From positions 1 through 63,541 of the forward strand of contig JABHDC010000287.1 of NCBI GenBank assembly GCA_018673255.1: a DNA stretch of 63,541 bases, read 5' to 3'. Shown in pieces: positions 1-7,606 of the stretch (position 1 is its first letter; each line of letters opens with the position of its first letter). The stretch is from Gemmatimonadota bacterium. GTDB lineage: Bacteria > Latescibacterota > UBA2968 > UBA8231. The notes below the pieces were generated by a model. The model was not told where the DNA came from and searched no databases. It saw only the letters and a list, made by a program, of their open reading frames with translations. The translations under genes and the position numbers were made by a program.

Positions 1-373
1 CATTGGCCACGTGCTGCCCCTCGATGATGATGGGCGACGCAGCGTCCGTCATGCCGTTCCTGCACCGATAGAGCGAGTATTTCGCGCCCTCTCCCAGCTG
101 GTTGGCCAGTTCCGTGTCGCTCTCGATACAACGGGCACAGGTATTCTCGTTGACGCGGTGGAAATCTGTGCAGATGCGCTGCCAGCGCACGCCGATCAAG
201 ACATTGCCTTCCAGATCGATGATGGCCGCGCCGATGCCGACGGCCTCGCAGAAGCTCTCCAGCAGGCTGCGACTCCGGTCGATGTCGAGAAGCTCGTCCA
301 GCCGTAGCGATCCGGATTCCGGATCAGGACGCGCCTGCTCAATACCGATCAGATCAGACGGTTTGCTGTTCAT
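1..373 (-). CDS. PocR-type ligand-binding sensor protein, partial
   Basis: This is the first 124 codons of a leftward gene whose remainder lies beyond base 1. It starts at the ATG complementary to 371-373. After a short N-terminal stretch the protein matches the PocR sensory domain (PF10114): 'GIGAAIIDLEGNVLIGV', then 'ICTDFHRVNENTCARCIESD' with a C-x-x-C pair, then 'ASPIIIEGQHVAN'. In known proteins this domain binds a small ligand and is joined to an output module such as a histidine kinase, GGDEF or AraC-type DNA-binding domain. Which output follows here cannot be seen. The gene diverges from the PIG-L gene across 218 bp (374-591), which must hold promoters for both; no clear boxes were found there. 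The domain call is firm and the overall function open. Confidence 0.85.
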   Translation of the reverse strand, partial: MNSKPSDLIGIEQARPDPESGSLRLDELLDIDRSRSLLESFCEAVGIGAAIIDLEGNVLIGVRWQRICTDFHRVNENTCARCIESDTELANQLGEGAKYSLYRCRNGMTDAASPIIIEGQHVAN

Positions 374-591
374 GTGGAGTGGTTTCTACCGGCAGCGGGT
401 GAGTGCACTCCTCTCAGGGGGTGCAGTTCGTCACAGAATGAGTGAATATATCGCAAAGAGGGGGGTGTCGACTACCCGACAGAACACAACCCTACGATCC
501 CCGAGTCGGGTGTCGCGCCAGCGTGCCAGACTCATCATAATGGTCCCTATAGGGTTCTATGGTGGCTGAACGGCACGGGAGGAGGGGATTG

Positions 592-1374
592 ATGCAGAAC
601 AATGGCAATGTGCTCGCTTTCATGGCGCACCCAGATGATGTGGAGTTCCTGTGCGCTGGAACACTGGCGCGATTACATGGCCTGGGGTATCGCATTCATC
701 TGGCCACGGCGACGGCCGGTGACGGTGGGTCGGTGGAGCTGGGTCCGGAAGAGATTACGAGGATTCGTCTGCAGGAGGCGGGTGATGCAGCGGCCCTCCT
801 GGATGCGAGTTACGACTGTGCCGGTCAAAAGGACTTTCAGGTGTGTTATGTGCCGGAGGTGATCCGGCGATTCGTCGAGATCGTTCGACGCACGCAGCCC
901 TTCCTGGTGATCACCCACTCACCGGCCGATTACATGCTGGATCACGAGGTCACCAGTCAGTTGGTGCGTAACGCGGCCTTCTGCGCAAGCGCACCCAACA
1001 TGAAGACGGACGCCCTGCCCGCCGCGCCACCGACGCCGGCGATTCCCTATCTCTATTATGCCAGCCCCATCGAGGGGCGCGATGCCTTCGGTGAGATCGT
1101 CTCACCTACTTTCCGCGTGGACGTGAGCGATACGATCGACACGAAGGCACAGATGCTCGCCTGTCACGCCAGTCAGCGTGACTGGCTGTTGCAACACCAC
1201 GGCATGGACGAATATCTGGAGTCGATGCGCCGCTGGTCGGCCGCCGAAGGTGAGGCGGCGGGTGTCGAGTTCGCTGAGGGATTCCGCCAGCATCGTGGGC
1301 ACGCCTATCCGCAGGGCAATGTGCTGGCCGAATTGCTGGGAGCCGCTGAAATGACGAGGAGAGATGAGAGATGA
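592..1374 (+). CDS. PIG-L (LmbE-like) deacetylase family protein
   Basis: A 260-residue member of the PIG-L family, zinc-dependent enzymes that remove N-acetyl groups from GlcNAc-type substrates. The metal-binding motif HPDD is at residues 13-16 (context 'FMAHPDDVEFLCAGTLARL'). A second ligand is likely in 'PADYMLDHEVTSQLV', where family members have HPDH. I chose the ATG at 592 over the in-frame ATG at 559 because GGAGGGG (581-587) lies at good spacing and the core motif then sits at the usual distance from the N terminus. There is no signal peptide, so the protein is probably cytoplasmic. The last 4 bases overlap the M24 gene (ATGA), implying translational coupling and a joint pathway, perhaps deacetylation followed by hydrolysis of an amide-bearing metabolite (inference). 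Confidence 0.85.
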   Translation: MQNNGNVLAFMAHPDDVEFLCAGTLARLHGLGYRIHLATATAGDGGSVELGPEEITRIRLQEAGDAAALLDASYDCAGQKDFQVCYVPEVIRRFVEIVRRTQPFLVITHSPADYMLDHEVTSQLVRNAAFCASAPNMKTDALPAAPPTPAIPYLYYASPIEGRDAFGEIVSPTFRVDVSDTIDTKAQMLACHASQRDWLLQHHGMDEYLESMRRWSAAEGEAAGVEFAEGFRQHRGHAYPQGNVLAELLGAAEMTRRDER

Positions 1375-2741
1375 CGGGAGTCGGTGCTGATCGCCTGCGC
1401 GAGTTGCGGCAGGAGTTTGACCTGATTGAGAAAGTCCTGGGTGACATGCCCAGTGTCGATAAGACCTTCGAGATCCCCACTGAGGAATACCTGGCGCGTT
1501 GTAGCAAGGTCCATGCGGGACTGCAGGAACGTGGTCTGCCCGTGGGTTTCGTCTTCAGCGATGAACACTACGACGGGGATGTGCCGTATCTGGGGGGCAA
1601 TACGAATATCCAGATCGAGCAGGTTGCCGGTGTCCTGGGCGCCAATGGCTTCCACATCGCTGCCGGTCTGGAGGGTGGCTATATCGCCGAGCAGCTGGCG
1701 TCGCGGGCCGGTGCGGCGGTGCACAAGGTAGAGATGCTGAAGCTGGCCGATGAAGAATACCCCATCAACGCCAAGCGCATGGAAGAGGTGGTGGAACTGG
1801 CTGCCGGCGGGCCGGCACAGCGCATCGGGCTGCTCTCGCCACGTGAGGTGGTGCCGGCGGCGATCGTTGCGTATCTCGAGCAATCCTACGGCAAGGACAA
1901 CATCGTCGACTGCCAGCAGCTCTACTACGAGACGAAGTGGTTGAAATCGGACAATGAGATGCGGCTCATCGAAGATGCCAATGTCATTGCTGATGCCATG
2001 GTGCGTGGCATGCTCGCCGTGCTCAAGCCGGGAATGCTCGAGACGCAGGTGGCTGGCTGGGGCTACTTCATCGCCAAGGAGCTGGGTTCCGAGGAGAATG
2101 GCTGGGATGTGATGGTGGGCGCCAATACGGCCAATCGCACGCTGATCGGCAAGGCGCTGAATCGTCCCATCGAGCGTGGTGACTACGTACACATTGGCGT
2201 AGCGCCGAAGCGCGATGGTCTCAATTCCTGTCTGCGTCGCTCAGTGGTGGCCGTGGAGGATCCGTCGCAGGTCACGGCAGATCAGAAATACTGGTTCGAC
2301 TTTGTCGAGGAGGCGTATGGCGTCGGCCTGGAGGCGCTGAAGGATGTTTCTGCCCACGCCAAACCGGCCTATCTGCAGGAGCAGGCGCTGGTGGACTTCT
2401 TCAAAGCCCATTCGAAGCAGGTGGGTGAGCGTATCGGCCGACCCGTGGAACTGGAACTGCTCAAGCCCTACACGGGAACACACAACGCCGGCTATACGGA
2501 GTGCCAGGAGTTCTACGGCGCGATCACGCTGAATTCTAAAGAGCCACTGGCCGAACAGATCGTCATCATGCTCGATGTGGCGATCCGCGGGATCTCCGAT
2601 TACTGGGACGACGTCGTCATTCCAGGCATGGACTTCGTCGTCGTGGAGAACACCTGTGGCAAGTTTGGGACGCAGCTTCGTGAACTGAATCGAATGCCCC
2701 ACAACGTGCAGCATCTGTTGGGCAACGCAGACTCTATCTGA
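1371..2741 (+). CDS. M24 'pita-bread' family protein, metal ligands degenerate
   Basis: A 456-residue protein with the two-domain architecture of Xaa-Pro aminopeptidase/creatinase (M24). The N-terminal domain spans about residues 30-190 and the C-terminal catalytic-type domain follows. In active M24 peptidases the ligands are D, D, H, E, E. Here the segment 'HIGVAPKRDGLNSCLRRS' has Gly and Cys where the two Asp are expected. 'GTHNAGYTECQEFYGA' may keep the His, 'IVIMLDVAIRG' has Asp where the Glu-Pro normally is, and 'VVVENTC' keeps the final Glu. It is therefore probably not a dinuclear metallopeptidase; a creatinase-like metal-free hydrolase or a binding protein is possible. It starts in the ATGA overlap with the PIG-L gene. 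About 160 bp of AT-rich DNA follow with no clear terminator. Confidence 0.8.
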   Translation: MTGVGADRLRELRQEFDLIEKVLGDMPSVDKTFEIPTEEYLARCSKVHAGLQERGLPVGFVFSDEHYDGDVPYLGGNTNIQIEQVAGVLGANGFHIAAGLEGGYIAEQLASRAGAAVHKVEMLKLADEEYPINAKRMEEVVELAAGGPAQRIGLLSPREVVPAAIVAYLEQSYGKDNIVDCQQLYYETKWLKSDNEMRLIEDANVIADAMVRGMLAVLKPGMLETQVAGWGYFIAKELGSEENGWDVMVGANTANRTLIGKALNRPIERGDYVHIGVAPKRDGLNSCLRRSVVAVEDPSQVTADQKYWFDFVEEAYGVGLEALKDVSAHAKPAYLQEQALVDFFKAHSKQVGERIGRPVELELLKPYTGTHNAGYTECQEFYGAITLNSKEPLAEQIVIMLDVAIRGISDYWDDVVIPGMDFVVVENTCGKFGTQLRELNRMPHNVQHLLGNADSI

Positions 2742-2901
2742 TTACCAATTAAAAAAACTGCCTCTGCGTTATCACTTTTCATTGTCTTTTGCCTTTCAGC
2801 AGAACGATTGAGTTGATACACCGCTGCCACGGCACACCCGTCGTTGTACGTTTCTGAGGAGACATGAACTGCGTCACTCCTCCTGACTTCAGGTCAACCA
2901 T

Positions 2902-3222
2902 ATGGACACCCTTACGATGCTCGTGGCTCTGGGGATGATGGTCTGTGTTCTGGTCGCCAAGATGCTCACCACTCAGTTGGTTGCCAGGATGAAGAAGAGC
3001 ATCGAAGGTGTGGCGCACGAAAGACACGAAGCCCTCAACCTCCTTAAGGCGTCTCAGGCTCAACGGCAGGTGGCCGAAAAGAACAAGATCCTGGCGGATC
3101 GGAAGCTGAAGAAACTCGAAGCGAAGAGTAGCCGCCTGGCGCAGGAACTTGAGGGGATGAATTCCAGTGACCGGACCCAACGCCAGAGAGACGAGGCGAA
3201 GCGGAGTCAGATCGTCCGTTGA
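2902..3222 (+). CDS. small single-pass membrane protein with coiled coil
   Basis: A 106-residue protein I cannot assign to a named family. Residues about 3-24 form one hydrophobic membrane segment ('MLVALGMMVCVLVAKMLTTQ'). The rest is charged, helical and heptad-like, rich in K, R, E and Q, so probably a cytoplasmic coiled coil. It resembles the 108-residue product of 53554-53880: both have a V-x-V-A-K stretch closing the membrane helix and a HER[HR]E motif about 18-20 residues later. The start at 2902 gives a membrane segment placed as in that paralogue; an AGG at 2892-2894 is the only ribosome-site-like sequence. It lies between the M24 and oxidoreductase genes on the same strand, 32 bp before the latter. 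A scaffold or adaptor role is only a guess. Confidence 0.7.
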   Translation: MDTLTMLVALGMMVCVLVAKMLTTQLVARMKKSIEGVAHERHEALNLLKASQAQRQVAEKNKILADRKLKKLEAKSSRLAQELEGMNSSDRTQRQRDEAKRSQIVR

Positions 3223-3254
3223 ACACCCCTGAACGGATGCACGGTGGATAGACC

Positions 3255-4232
3255 ATGGCCGCGACAGAATTGATCAGAGTCGGTGTGCTCGCATGTAGTC
3301 GCTACGTCCACACCAAGACCATTTGGGGACCGATCATAGAGCCCGAGGTCGATGGCGATTCGGGTGCGAGCCGGCCGCGACTGACCCAGATGGCGATCAC
3401 CCACGTATGGGATGTGGATCGAAGTGGTGCAGAGGATTTCGTGCGGCCATACAAGGACGCCCAGGTTGTCGACAACTACTGGGATATGGTGGGGAAGGTG
3501 GATGCCGTCATCCTCGACGACTTCGACTCCTGTCGTCACTTCAAGCATCTGGCCAGACCCTACCTGGAGGCGGGGGTGCCGATGTTCATCAACCGCCCCT
3601 TCGCCCTTAATCTGGAAGATGCGCTCACGATCCTCGATCTGGCCGCCAGGCACAACACGCCGATCATGTCAGGGTCGAGTTTCGAATACGCTCCCGAGGT
3701 CGCCCAGATCAAGCGCGACATCGAGGCGGTCGCCCCGCTCACCGGATACTGTGTGGCCAACTCCATGTCCGACTTTGCCACCCACGGAATCCACGGCCTG
3801 TTCTTCGCCCATGCCTGTATCGGCAGCGGCATTCGTAGCGCCTCCTACCTGACACCGGACTGGCGTACGCCGAATGGTCTGGTGACGATCGAGCACGAGG
3901 CCATGGATGGGGGTGATCCATTCTTCGGCTCAGTGCAGGAGGTCTCTGGCCCGTGGGCGTGGATGAGAGTCTTCGGGAGTCGCACCTTTGAGGAAAGCGT
4001 GCAGACAGGGCCTGATTTCTGGCCACCCCTGGTTTTGGAAATGCAGAGGATGTTCCAGACTCGTCAGATGCCGCAGACCCACGACCAGTTGCTCGAGAAG
4101 ACGAAGTTGTTTCTGGCTGCCTTCAAGTCACACGTCGAGTGTGCCGGTGCCCCGGTGGCGCTGGATGAGATCGGCGACTGGACCGCGCCCTTCCTGAATC
4201 CGGATCCCTACCCGGACGGGTTCTTCAGCTAA
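3255..4232 (+). CDS. Gfo/Idh/MocA-family oxidoreductase-like protein
   Basis: A 325-residue protein with the fold pattern of NAD(P)-dependent sugar and inositol dehydrogenases. The N-terminal 'RVGVLACSRYVHT' replaces the usual G-x-G-x-x-G loop. 'VDAVILDDFDS' resembles the nucleotide-domain strand, and 'AGVPMFINRPFALNLEDA' corresponds to the conserved 'EKP' segment, with N-R-P replacing E-K-P. Loss of the glycine-rich loop and of the EKP lysine suggests altered cofactor use or loss of dehydrogenase chemistry. It is followed 21 bp downstream by a sulfatase-fold gene, so the pair probably acts on the same carbohydrate or sulfated compound. No signal peptide is seen. The family call is fairly secure; the substrate is unknown. 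Confidence 0.75.
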   Translation: MAATELIRVGVLACSRYVHTKTIWGPIIEPEVDGDSGASRPRLTQMAITHVWDVDRSGAEDFVRPYKDAQVVDNYWDMVGKVDAVILDDFDSCRHFKHLARPYLEAGVPMFINRPFALNLEDALTILDLAARHNTPIMSGSSFEYAPEVAQIKRDIEAVAPLTGYCVANSMSDFATHGIHGLFFAHACIGSGIRSASYLTPDWRTPNGLVTIEHEAMDGGDPFFGSVQEVSGPWAWMRVFGSRTFEESVQTGPDFWPPLVLEMQRMFQTRQMPQTHDQLLEKTKLFLAAFKSHVECAGAPVALDEIGDWTAPFLNPDPYPDGFFS

Positions 4233-4253
4233 TCCGCGAACTGGAGATACACC

Positions 4254-5663
4254 GTGAATGTCATCGTCCTCGTAAGTGACACCTTCCGCTACGACTATCT
4301 GGGCTGCAATGGCAACGACTGGATCGGCACGCAGGCGCTGGATCAATTCGCCCAGCGTGCGGTCAGCTTCGATCGCCACTATCTGTCGAGTTTTCCGACG
4401 ATTCCGAATCGCACCGATCTGTTCACAGGACGCTACAGCTTTCCTTTCCACGGCTGGAAGCCATTGGAACCAGGATTGCCGGTGATGAGCACCGTCTTCA
4501 AGGATGCTGGATACACGACGCAGTTGATCTGTGACACGCCACACCTGATGAAGGGGACCCATCACTTCGATCGGGGTTTTGATGGCGCGCACTGGATACG
4601 CGGGCAAGAGGGCGACAAACCCCTGCTGAAGGGGAATCTGCCTCCGAGTGTGGTGATACCCAACGACAAGACGCGGGTCGATCCGCACATGCGCGATACA
4701 CGATTTGGCAACCTGGCCACCTTGCATCGCTGGACGAATCGCGACTGGGCCTGGGAAGAGGATCGCTTCTGCGTGAAGACGGCGCAGTCCACGAGTCGCT
4801 GGCTCGAGGAAAACCACGACGCGGGGCCCTTTCTGCTGTGGGTCGACTTCTTCGATGCCCACGAGCCGTGGGATCCGCCTGAGCATCTGGTCACACGCTA
4901 CGACAGTGACAAGGCCTACGATGGCCCGCCAATGATTCATCCGAACTATGGGCCGGCCACGGCCTATACGAAACGGGAACTGGCCAATCTGAAGGCGCAC
5001 TATGCCGGTGAGATCTACCTGGTGAACAAGTGGATCGGCACGGTGCTGCAGAAGATCGAGGAACTGAATCTGTTCGATGACACAATCGTCGTGTTCACCT
5101 CTGATCACGGCATGTTTGTGGGCGAACACAATCGCACCGGCAAATCGAATATCCACGATGGGGATGAGCGGATCTGGCCGCTTTATGGGGAACTCTCCCA
5201 CATCCCGCTGATGATGTCGGTGCCAGGTGTGAAGGGGGGCAAGCGAACAGGGGAGTTGACGCAGTCCGTGGATCTGCTGCCGACGCTGCTGGCGTTGACC
5301 GGCACCAAGACCGGCGGCCTGGATCCGCACGGTCACTCGCTTGTGCCTCTCATGGGTCAATCAGCGAGTGGATCAGCGAAGGGATGGCCGAGGAAATACG
5401 CCTTCTCTTCCACCTTCCTGCGCAATGGCGGCCCCACCGTGACGGACAAGCGCTGGACCTATCTGGCCTATGGTGAGAAGGGTGGCAAACCGGAGCTCTA
5501 CGATCTGAAGGCGGATCCACAGCAGAAGAAGAATATCATCCGGCAGGAGCCGAAGGTGGCGGCGCGCATGCACCGGGCGCTGACGGCATTCCTGAAGGAT
5601 GTAGGTACACCGGAAGAGAACTACGAGTTGATCGGGCCTGTGGGTGGACCGGATTACACCTGA
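4254..5663 (+). CDS. sulfatase/alkaline-phosphatase-fold hydrolase with Thr at the nucleophile position
   Basis: A 469-residue sulfatase-superfamily protein starting at a GTG, with CTGGAG about 10 bases upstream. Metal-binding segments are present: 'VSDTFRYDYLG' near the N terminus and 'FTSDHGMFVGEHNR' in the C-terminal half, plus 'DPHGHSLVPLM' and 'LYDLKADPQQKKNI' near the end as in arylsulfatases. The signature C/S-x-P-x-R reads T-I-P-N-R here (T49, P51, R53), so there is no Cys or Ser that could become formylglycine. Thr is the nucleophile in related phosphodiesterases (NPP type), so this may be a phosphoesterase or phosphonate-type hydrolase, or an inactive sulfatase. There is no signal peptide, so it is cytoplasmic, unlike most polysaccharide sulfatases. 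It probably shares a transcript with the oxidoreductase upstream. Confidence 0.85.
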   Translation: MNVIVLVSDTFRYDYLGCNGNDWIGTQALDQFAQRAVSFDRHYLSSFPTIPNRTDLFTGRYSFPFHGWKPLEPGLPVMSTVFKDAGYTTQLICDTPHLMKGTHHFDRGFDGAHWIRGQEGDKPLLKGNLPPSVVIPNDKTRVDPHMRDTRFGNLATLHRWTNRDWAWEEDRFCVKTAQSTSRWLEENHDAGPFLLWVDFFDAHEPWDPPEHLVTRYDSDKAYDGPPMIHPNYGPATAYTKRELANLKAHYAGEIYLVNKWIGTVLQKIEELNLFDDTIVVFTSDHGMFVGEHNRTGKSNIHDGDERIWPLYGELSHIPLMMSVPGVKGGKRTGELTQSVDLLPTLLALTGTKTGGLDPHGHSLVPLMGQSASGSAKGWPRKYAFSSTFLRNGGPTVTDKRWTYLAYGEKGGKPELYDLKADPQQKKNIIRQEPKVAARMHRALTAFLKDVGTPEENYELIGPVGGPDYT

Positions 5664-5720
5664 GGCGGCCAGCATCCGGTCGCCGGCGGATCAAGCGGAT
5701 CGACGCCGATAGGAGAGGGT

Positions 5721-5750
5721 TTGTTGCATATTCGCAACAGTTCTTATACT
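5721..5750 (+). promoter_or_regulatory. predicted sigma70-type promoter with overlapping palindrome
   Basis: TTGTTG (5721-5726) and TATACT (5745-5750) are separated by 18 bp, upstream of the small FRDFR-repeat gene. An inverted repeat TGTTGC-N6-GCAACA (5722-5739) overlaps the -35 box and could be a repressor or activator site. Confidence 0.55.
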
Positions 5751-5805
5751 TCTGTCAGCAACGGAATCTACGTCGATGTATGTGTCGTCAGGGGGAATAC
5801 CTGAA

Positions 5806-6018
5806 ATGCAGACCAGACCGGCAGCAACGGTCAGTTTCAGAGATTTTCGTTCACCCGGGCTCGGCCAAGCCCCTGCCGGTGGGCAAGTGCGCGACGTCCG
5901 CTACGATGAGACACCTGCCTTGAATGTGAAGCCTGCCCCCACCGTCCGCTTCCGGGACTTCCGAGCGCCGCCTCCGGGAGAAGCGAAGGCAGGCGGCAGC
6001 ATCGACATCATCGCCTGA
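5806..6018 (+). CDS. 70-residue protein with a tandemly duplicated FRDFR motif
   Basis: Family not recognised. The protein consists of two related copies of about 27 residues. The first has 'PAATVSFRDFRSPGLGQAPA' followed by GG; the second has 'PAPTVRFRDFRAPPPGEAKA' followed by GG. A shared pattern is T-V-x-F-R-D-F-R-x-P then A-G-G. The start at ATG 5806 is preferred over 5776 because GGGGGA (5791-5796) is at good spacing. It has its own promoter (5721-5750) and terminator (6039-6070), so it looks like a single-gene unit expressed independently. There is no membrane segment and no cysteine. It could be a small binding protein or a peptide precursor, but no modification enzyme lies nearby. Codon-level duplication and dedicated signals make it credible as a gene. 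Confidence 0.6.
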   Translation: MQTRPAATVSFRDFRSPGLGQAPAGGQVRDVRYDETPALNVKPAPTVRFRDFRAPPPGEAKAGGSIDIIA

Positions 6019-6038
6019 ATCCATCGAACACAACAGAA

Positions 6039-6070
6039 GAGGCCCCGCAGAAGATCACCTGCGGGGCCTC
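6039..6070. terminator. strong bidirectional hairpin terminator
   Basis: Perfect 12-bp stem (GAGGCCCCGCAG / CTGCGGGGCCTC) with an 8-base loop, between the converging FRDFR-repeat gene and the OmpA-family gene. T-rich sequence follows on the minus strand (TCTTCTGTTGTG), so it probably serves mainly the leftward transcript. Confidence 0.8.
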
Positions 6071-6112
6071 AGCTACACTACCCACCTTCACGGGCGGGGG
6101 AACTGCTTCGCT

Positions 6113-7330
6113 TTACAGCGGACTGCCGGCGACGACAATCTCGACGCGGCGGTTGGCCTCACGGCCTGCAGCAGTCGTATTGGGTGCCACGGGCTCATCG
6201 GGACCGACGGCGCTGGTCTGTATGCGTTGATCAGAGATACCAAGCGCCACGAGCAATCCCTTCACATGGTTTGCTCGTCGGCCGGCGACGCGCAGGTTTG
6301 CCGAGCGGGAGCCCACGCTGTCCGTGTGGCCACGAAGATCAACAACGAGATCCGGTCGATCATGCATCAGGTCCACGAGGCGCTCGACTTCGTTGCTTCC
6401 TGCTGCGGCCAGGTTTGCCCGGCCGAAGGCGAAGTAGAGGTCAGCGAAGTTCGGCAGCGAGGCCATGACGACGACGGGTTCTGGTTCAGGCTCCGGCGCT
6501 ACTGCGACCACGACGATGGCAGCTGGCTTCGGGGCGTCGGCACGCAATGGATCCCGGAGACCCAAGATCACCTCGACGCGGTCAGGACTGCCGTCACCAT
6601 CGGTGTCGGCGGAAGCCGGGTTCGTCCCATGGACCCGGACTTCGACACCGTCGGGCAGGCCATCCCCATCTGTGTCCTTACGATATGGGTCCGAACCGGC
6701 GCGCTTCTCTGCCAGAGCGAACAGACCATCGCCGTCTGGATCCGGATCACCACCAATGTCGAAACCCAGACGTAATCCCCAGTAGACGTCACTGCCCTTG
6801 CGAGCGATGGCGGAGTTGATGTCATCGCGGAAGGTGTGGGTGTATCCGGCACCGAGATCGATGGAGAGGCGACTGCCGACCTTCATCTTCACGCCCACGC
6901 CGACAGGGATCACGGCACTCCAACCGATGGGCTCGGCGTCGTCCGTCCGTCGACTCGACATGCTCGCCAGGTCATAACGCAAGCCGCCGGCGCCGATGTA
7001 GGCGAAGGGACTGATCCGTTCCATGGGATGCACGGAGTATTGCAGGCGCAGGTCGATCTGGCCGATGTCGGTGTCGTAGTCGTTGCCTGACAAGGCGACA
7101 TAACCGACGCCGAGTTGAGCGCTGAGCCGTTCGGTGAGGCCGTGACTGATATGGGCCCGTACCTGGGCGTCAGCCTTGTCCTGCAATTCAGTCTGGCCGA
7201 GGACGCCATCGACCATGATGCCGCCGCCGAATCCTGCTCGACCGTAGTCCAGGAACTGACCCTCAGCCGGAGTGAGTCCGGTTACCAGGATTGCCGTCGC
7301 CAGCATACGTGTGAGTTTGATTCTGTTCAT
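6113..7330 (-). CDS. OmpA-family outer-membrane protein with TSP3 linker
   Basis: A 405-residue secreted protein in three parts. A signal peptide covers about residues 1-25 ('MLATAILVTGLTPAEG'). A beta-barrel-like domain covers about 26-195 with alternating aromatic strands ('YVALSGNDYDTDIGQIDLRL', 'VGVKMKVGSRLSIDLGAGYT'). Calcium-binding thrombospondin type-3-like repeats cover about 200-265 (DPDGDGLFALAEK, DTDGDGLPDGVEV, DTDGDGSPDRVEV). The C-terminal OmpA peptidoglycan-binding domain covers about 290-400, with 'LYFAFGRANL' and the key 'LRGHTDSVGSRSANLRVAGR'. It anchors the outer membrane to the cell wall, so the organism is diderm. The start is supported by AAGGAG (7339-7344). It is monocistronic and ends at the terminator at 6039-6070. 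Confidence 0.92.
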   Translation of the reverse strand: MNRIKLTRMLATAILVTGLTPAEGQFLDYGRAGFGGGIMVDGVLGQTELQDKADAQVRAHISHGLTERLSAQLGVGYVALSGNDYDTDIGQIDLRLQYSVHPMERISPFAYIGAGGLRYDLASMSSRRTDDAEPIGWSAVIPVGVGVKMKVGSRLSIDLGAGYTHTFRDDINSAIARKGSDVYWGLRLGFDIGGDPDPDGDGLFALAEKRAGSDPYRKDTDGDGLPDGVEVRVHGTNPASADTDGDGSPDRVEVILGLRDPLRADAPKPAAIVVVAVAPEPEPEPVVVMASLPNFADLYFAFGRANLAAAGSNEVERLVDLMHDRPDLVVDLRGHTDSVGSRSANLRVAGRRANHVKGLLVALGISDQRIQTSAVGPDEPVAPNTTAAGREANRRVEIVVAGSPL

Positions 7331-7606
7331 TGCGGTCGCTCCTTCGCCACCTGTGAGTCTGCAGGCCGTTCCGATCCGGGTGCCGACACTTGCCGGCGGG
7401 GTGGAGCGACCCAGGGTCAGGACTCATTTCGCAAGACTGGTGCCAGAGCGACAATCGAGGTGTAACACCCACGGCGAGAAGGGGTTGGGTGGATGTCTCC
7501 TGTGCCGTATGTCAGGCCCATGTGAGTGGGTCTCCTGACACAACCGGGGAATAGTGCCCAGCATGTCGGTTTGTCCCCCGGGTGATGCTGTCCGATTCTT
7601 AGGTCC

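Noticed and set aside
2864..2938. 24-codon frame starting ATG 2864 after GAGGAG, upstream of and overlapping the small membrane protein start
   Set aside because: The spacing between GAGGAG and ATG is only 2 bases and the peptide has no features. A leader peptide is possible but not supportable.
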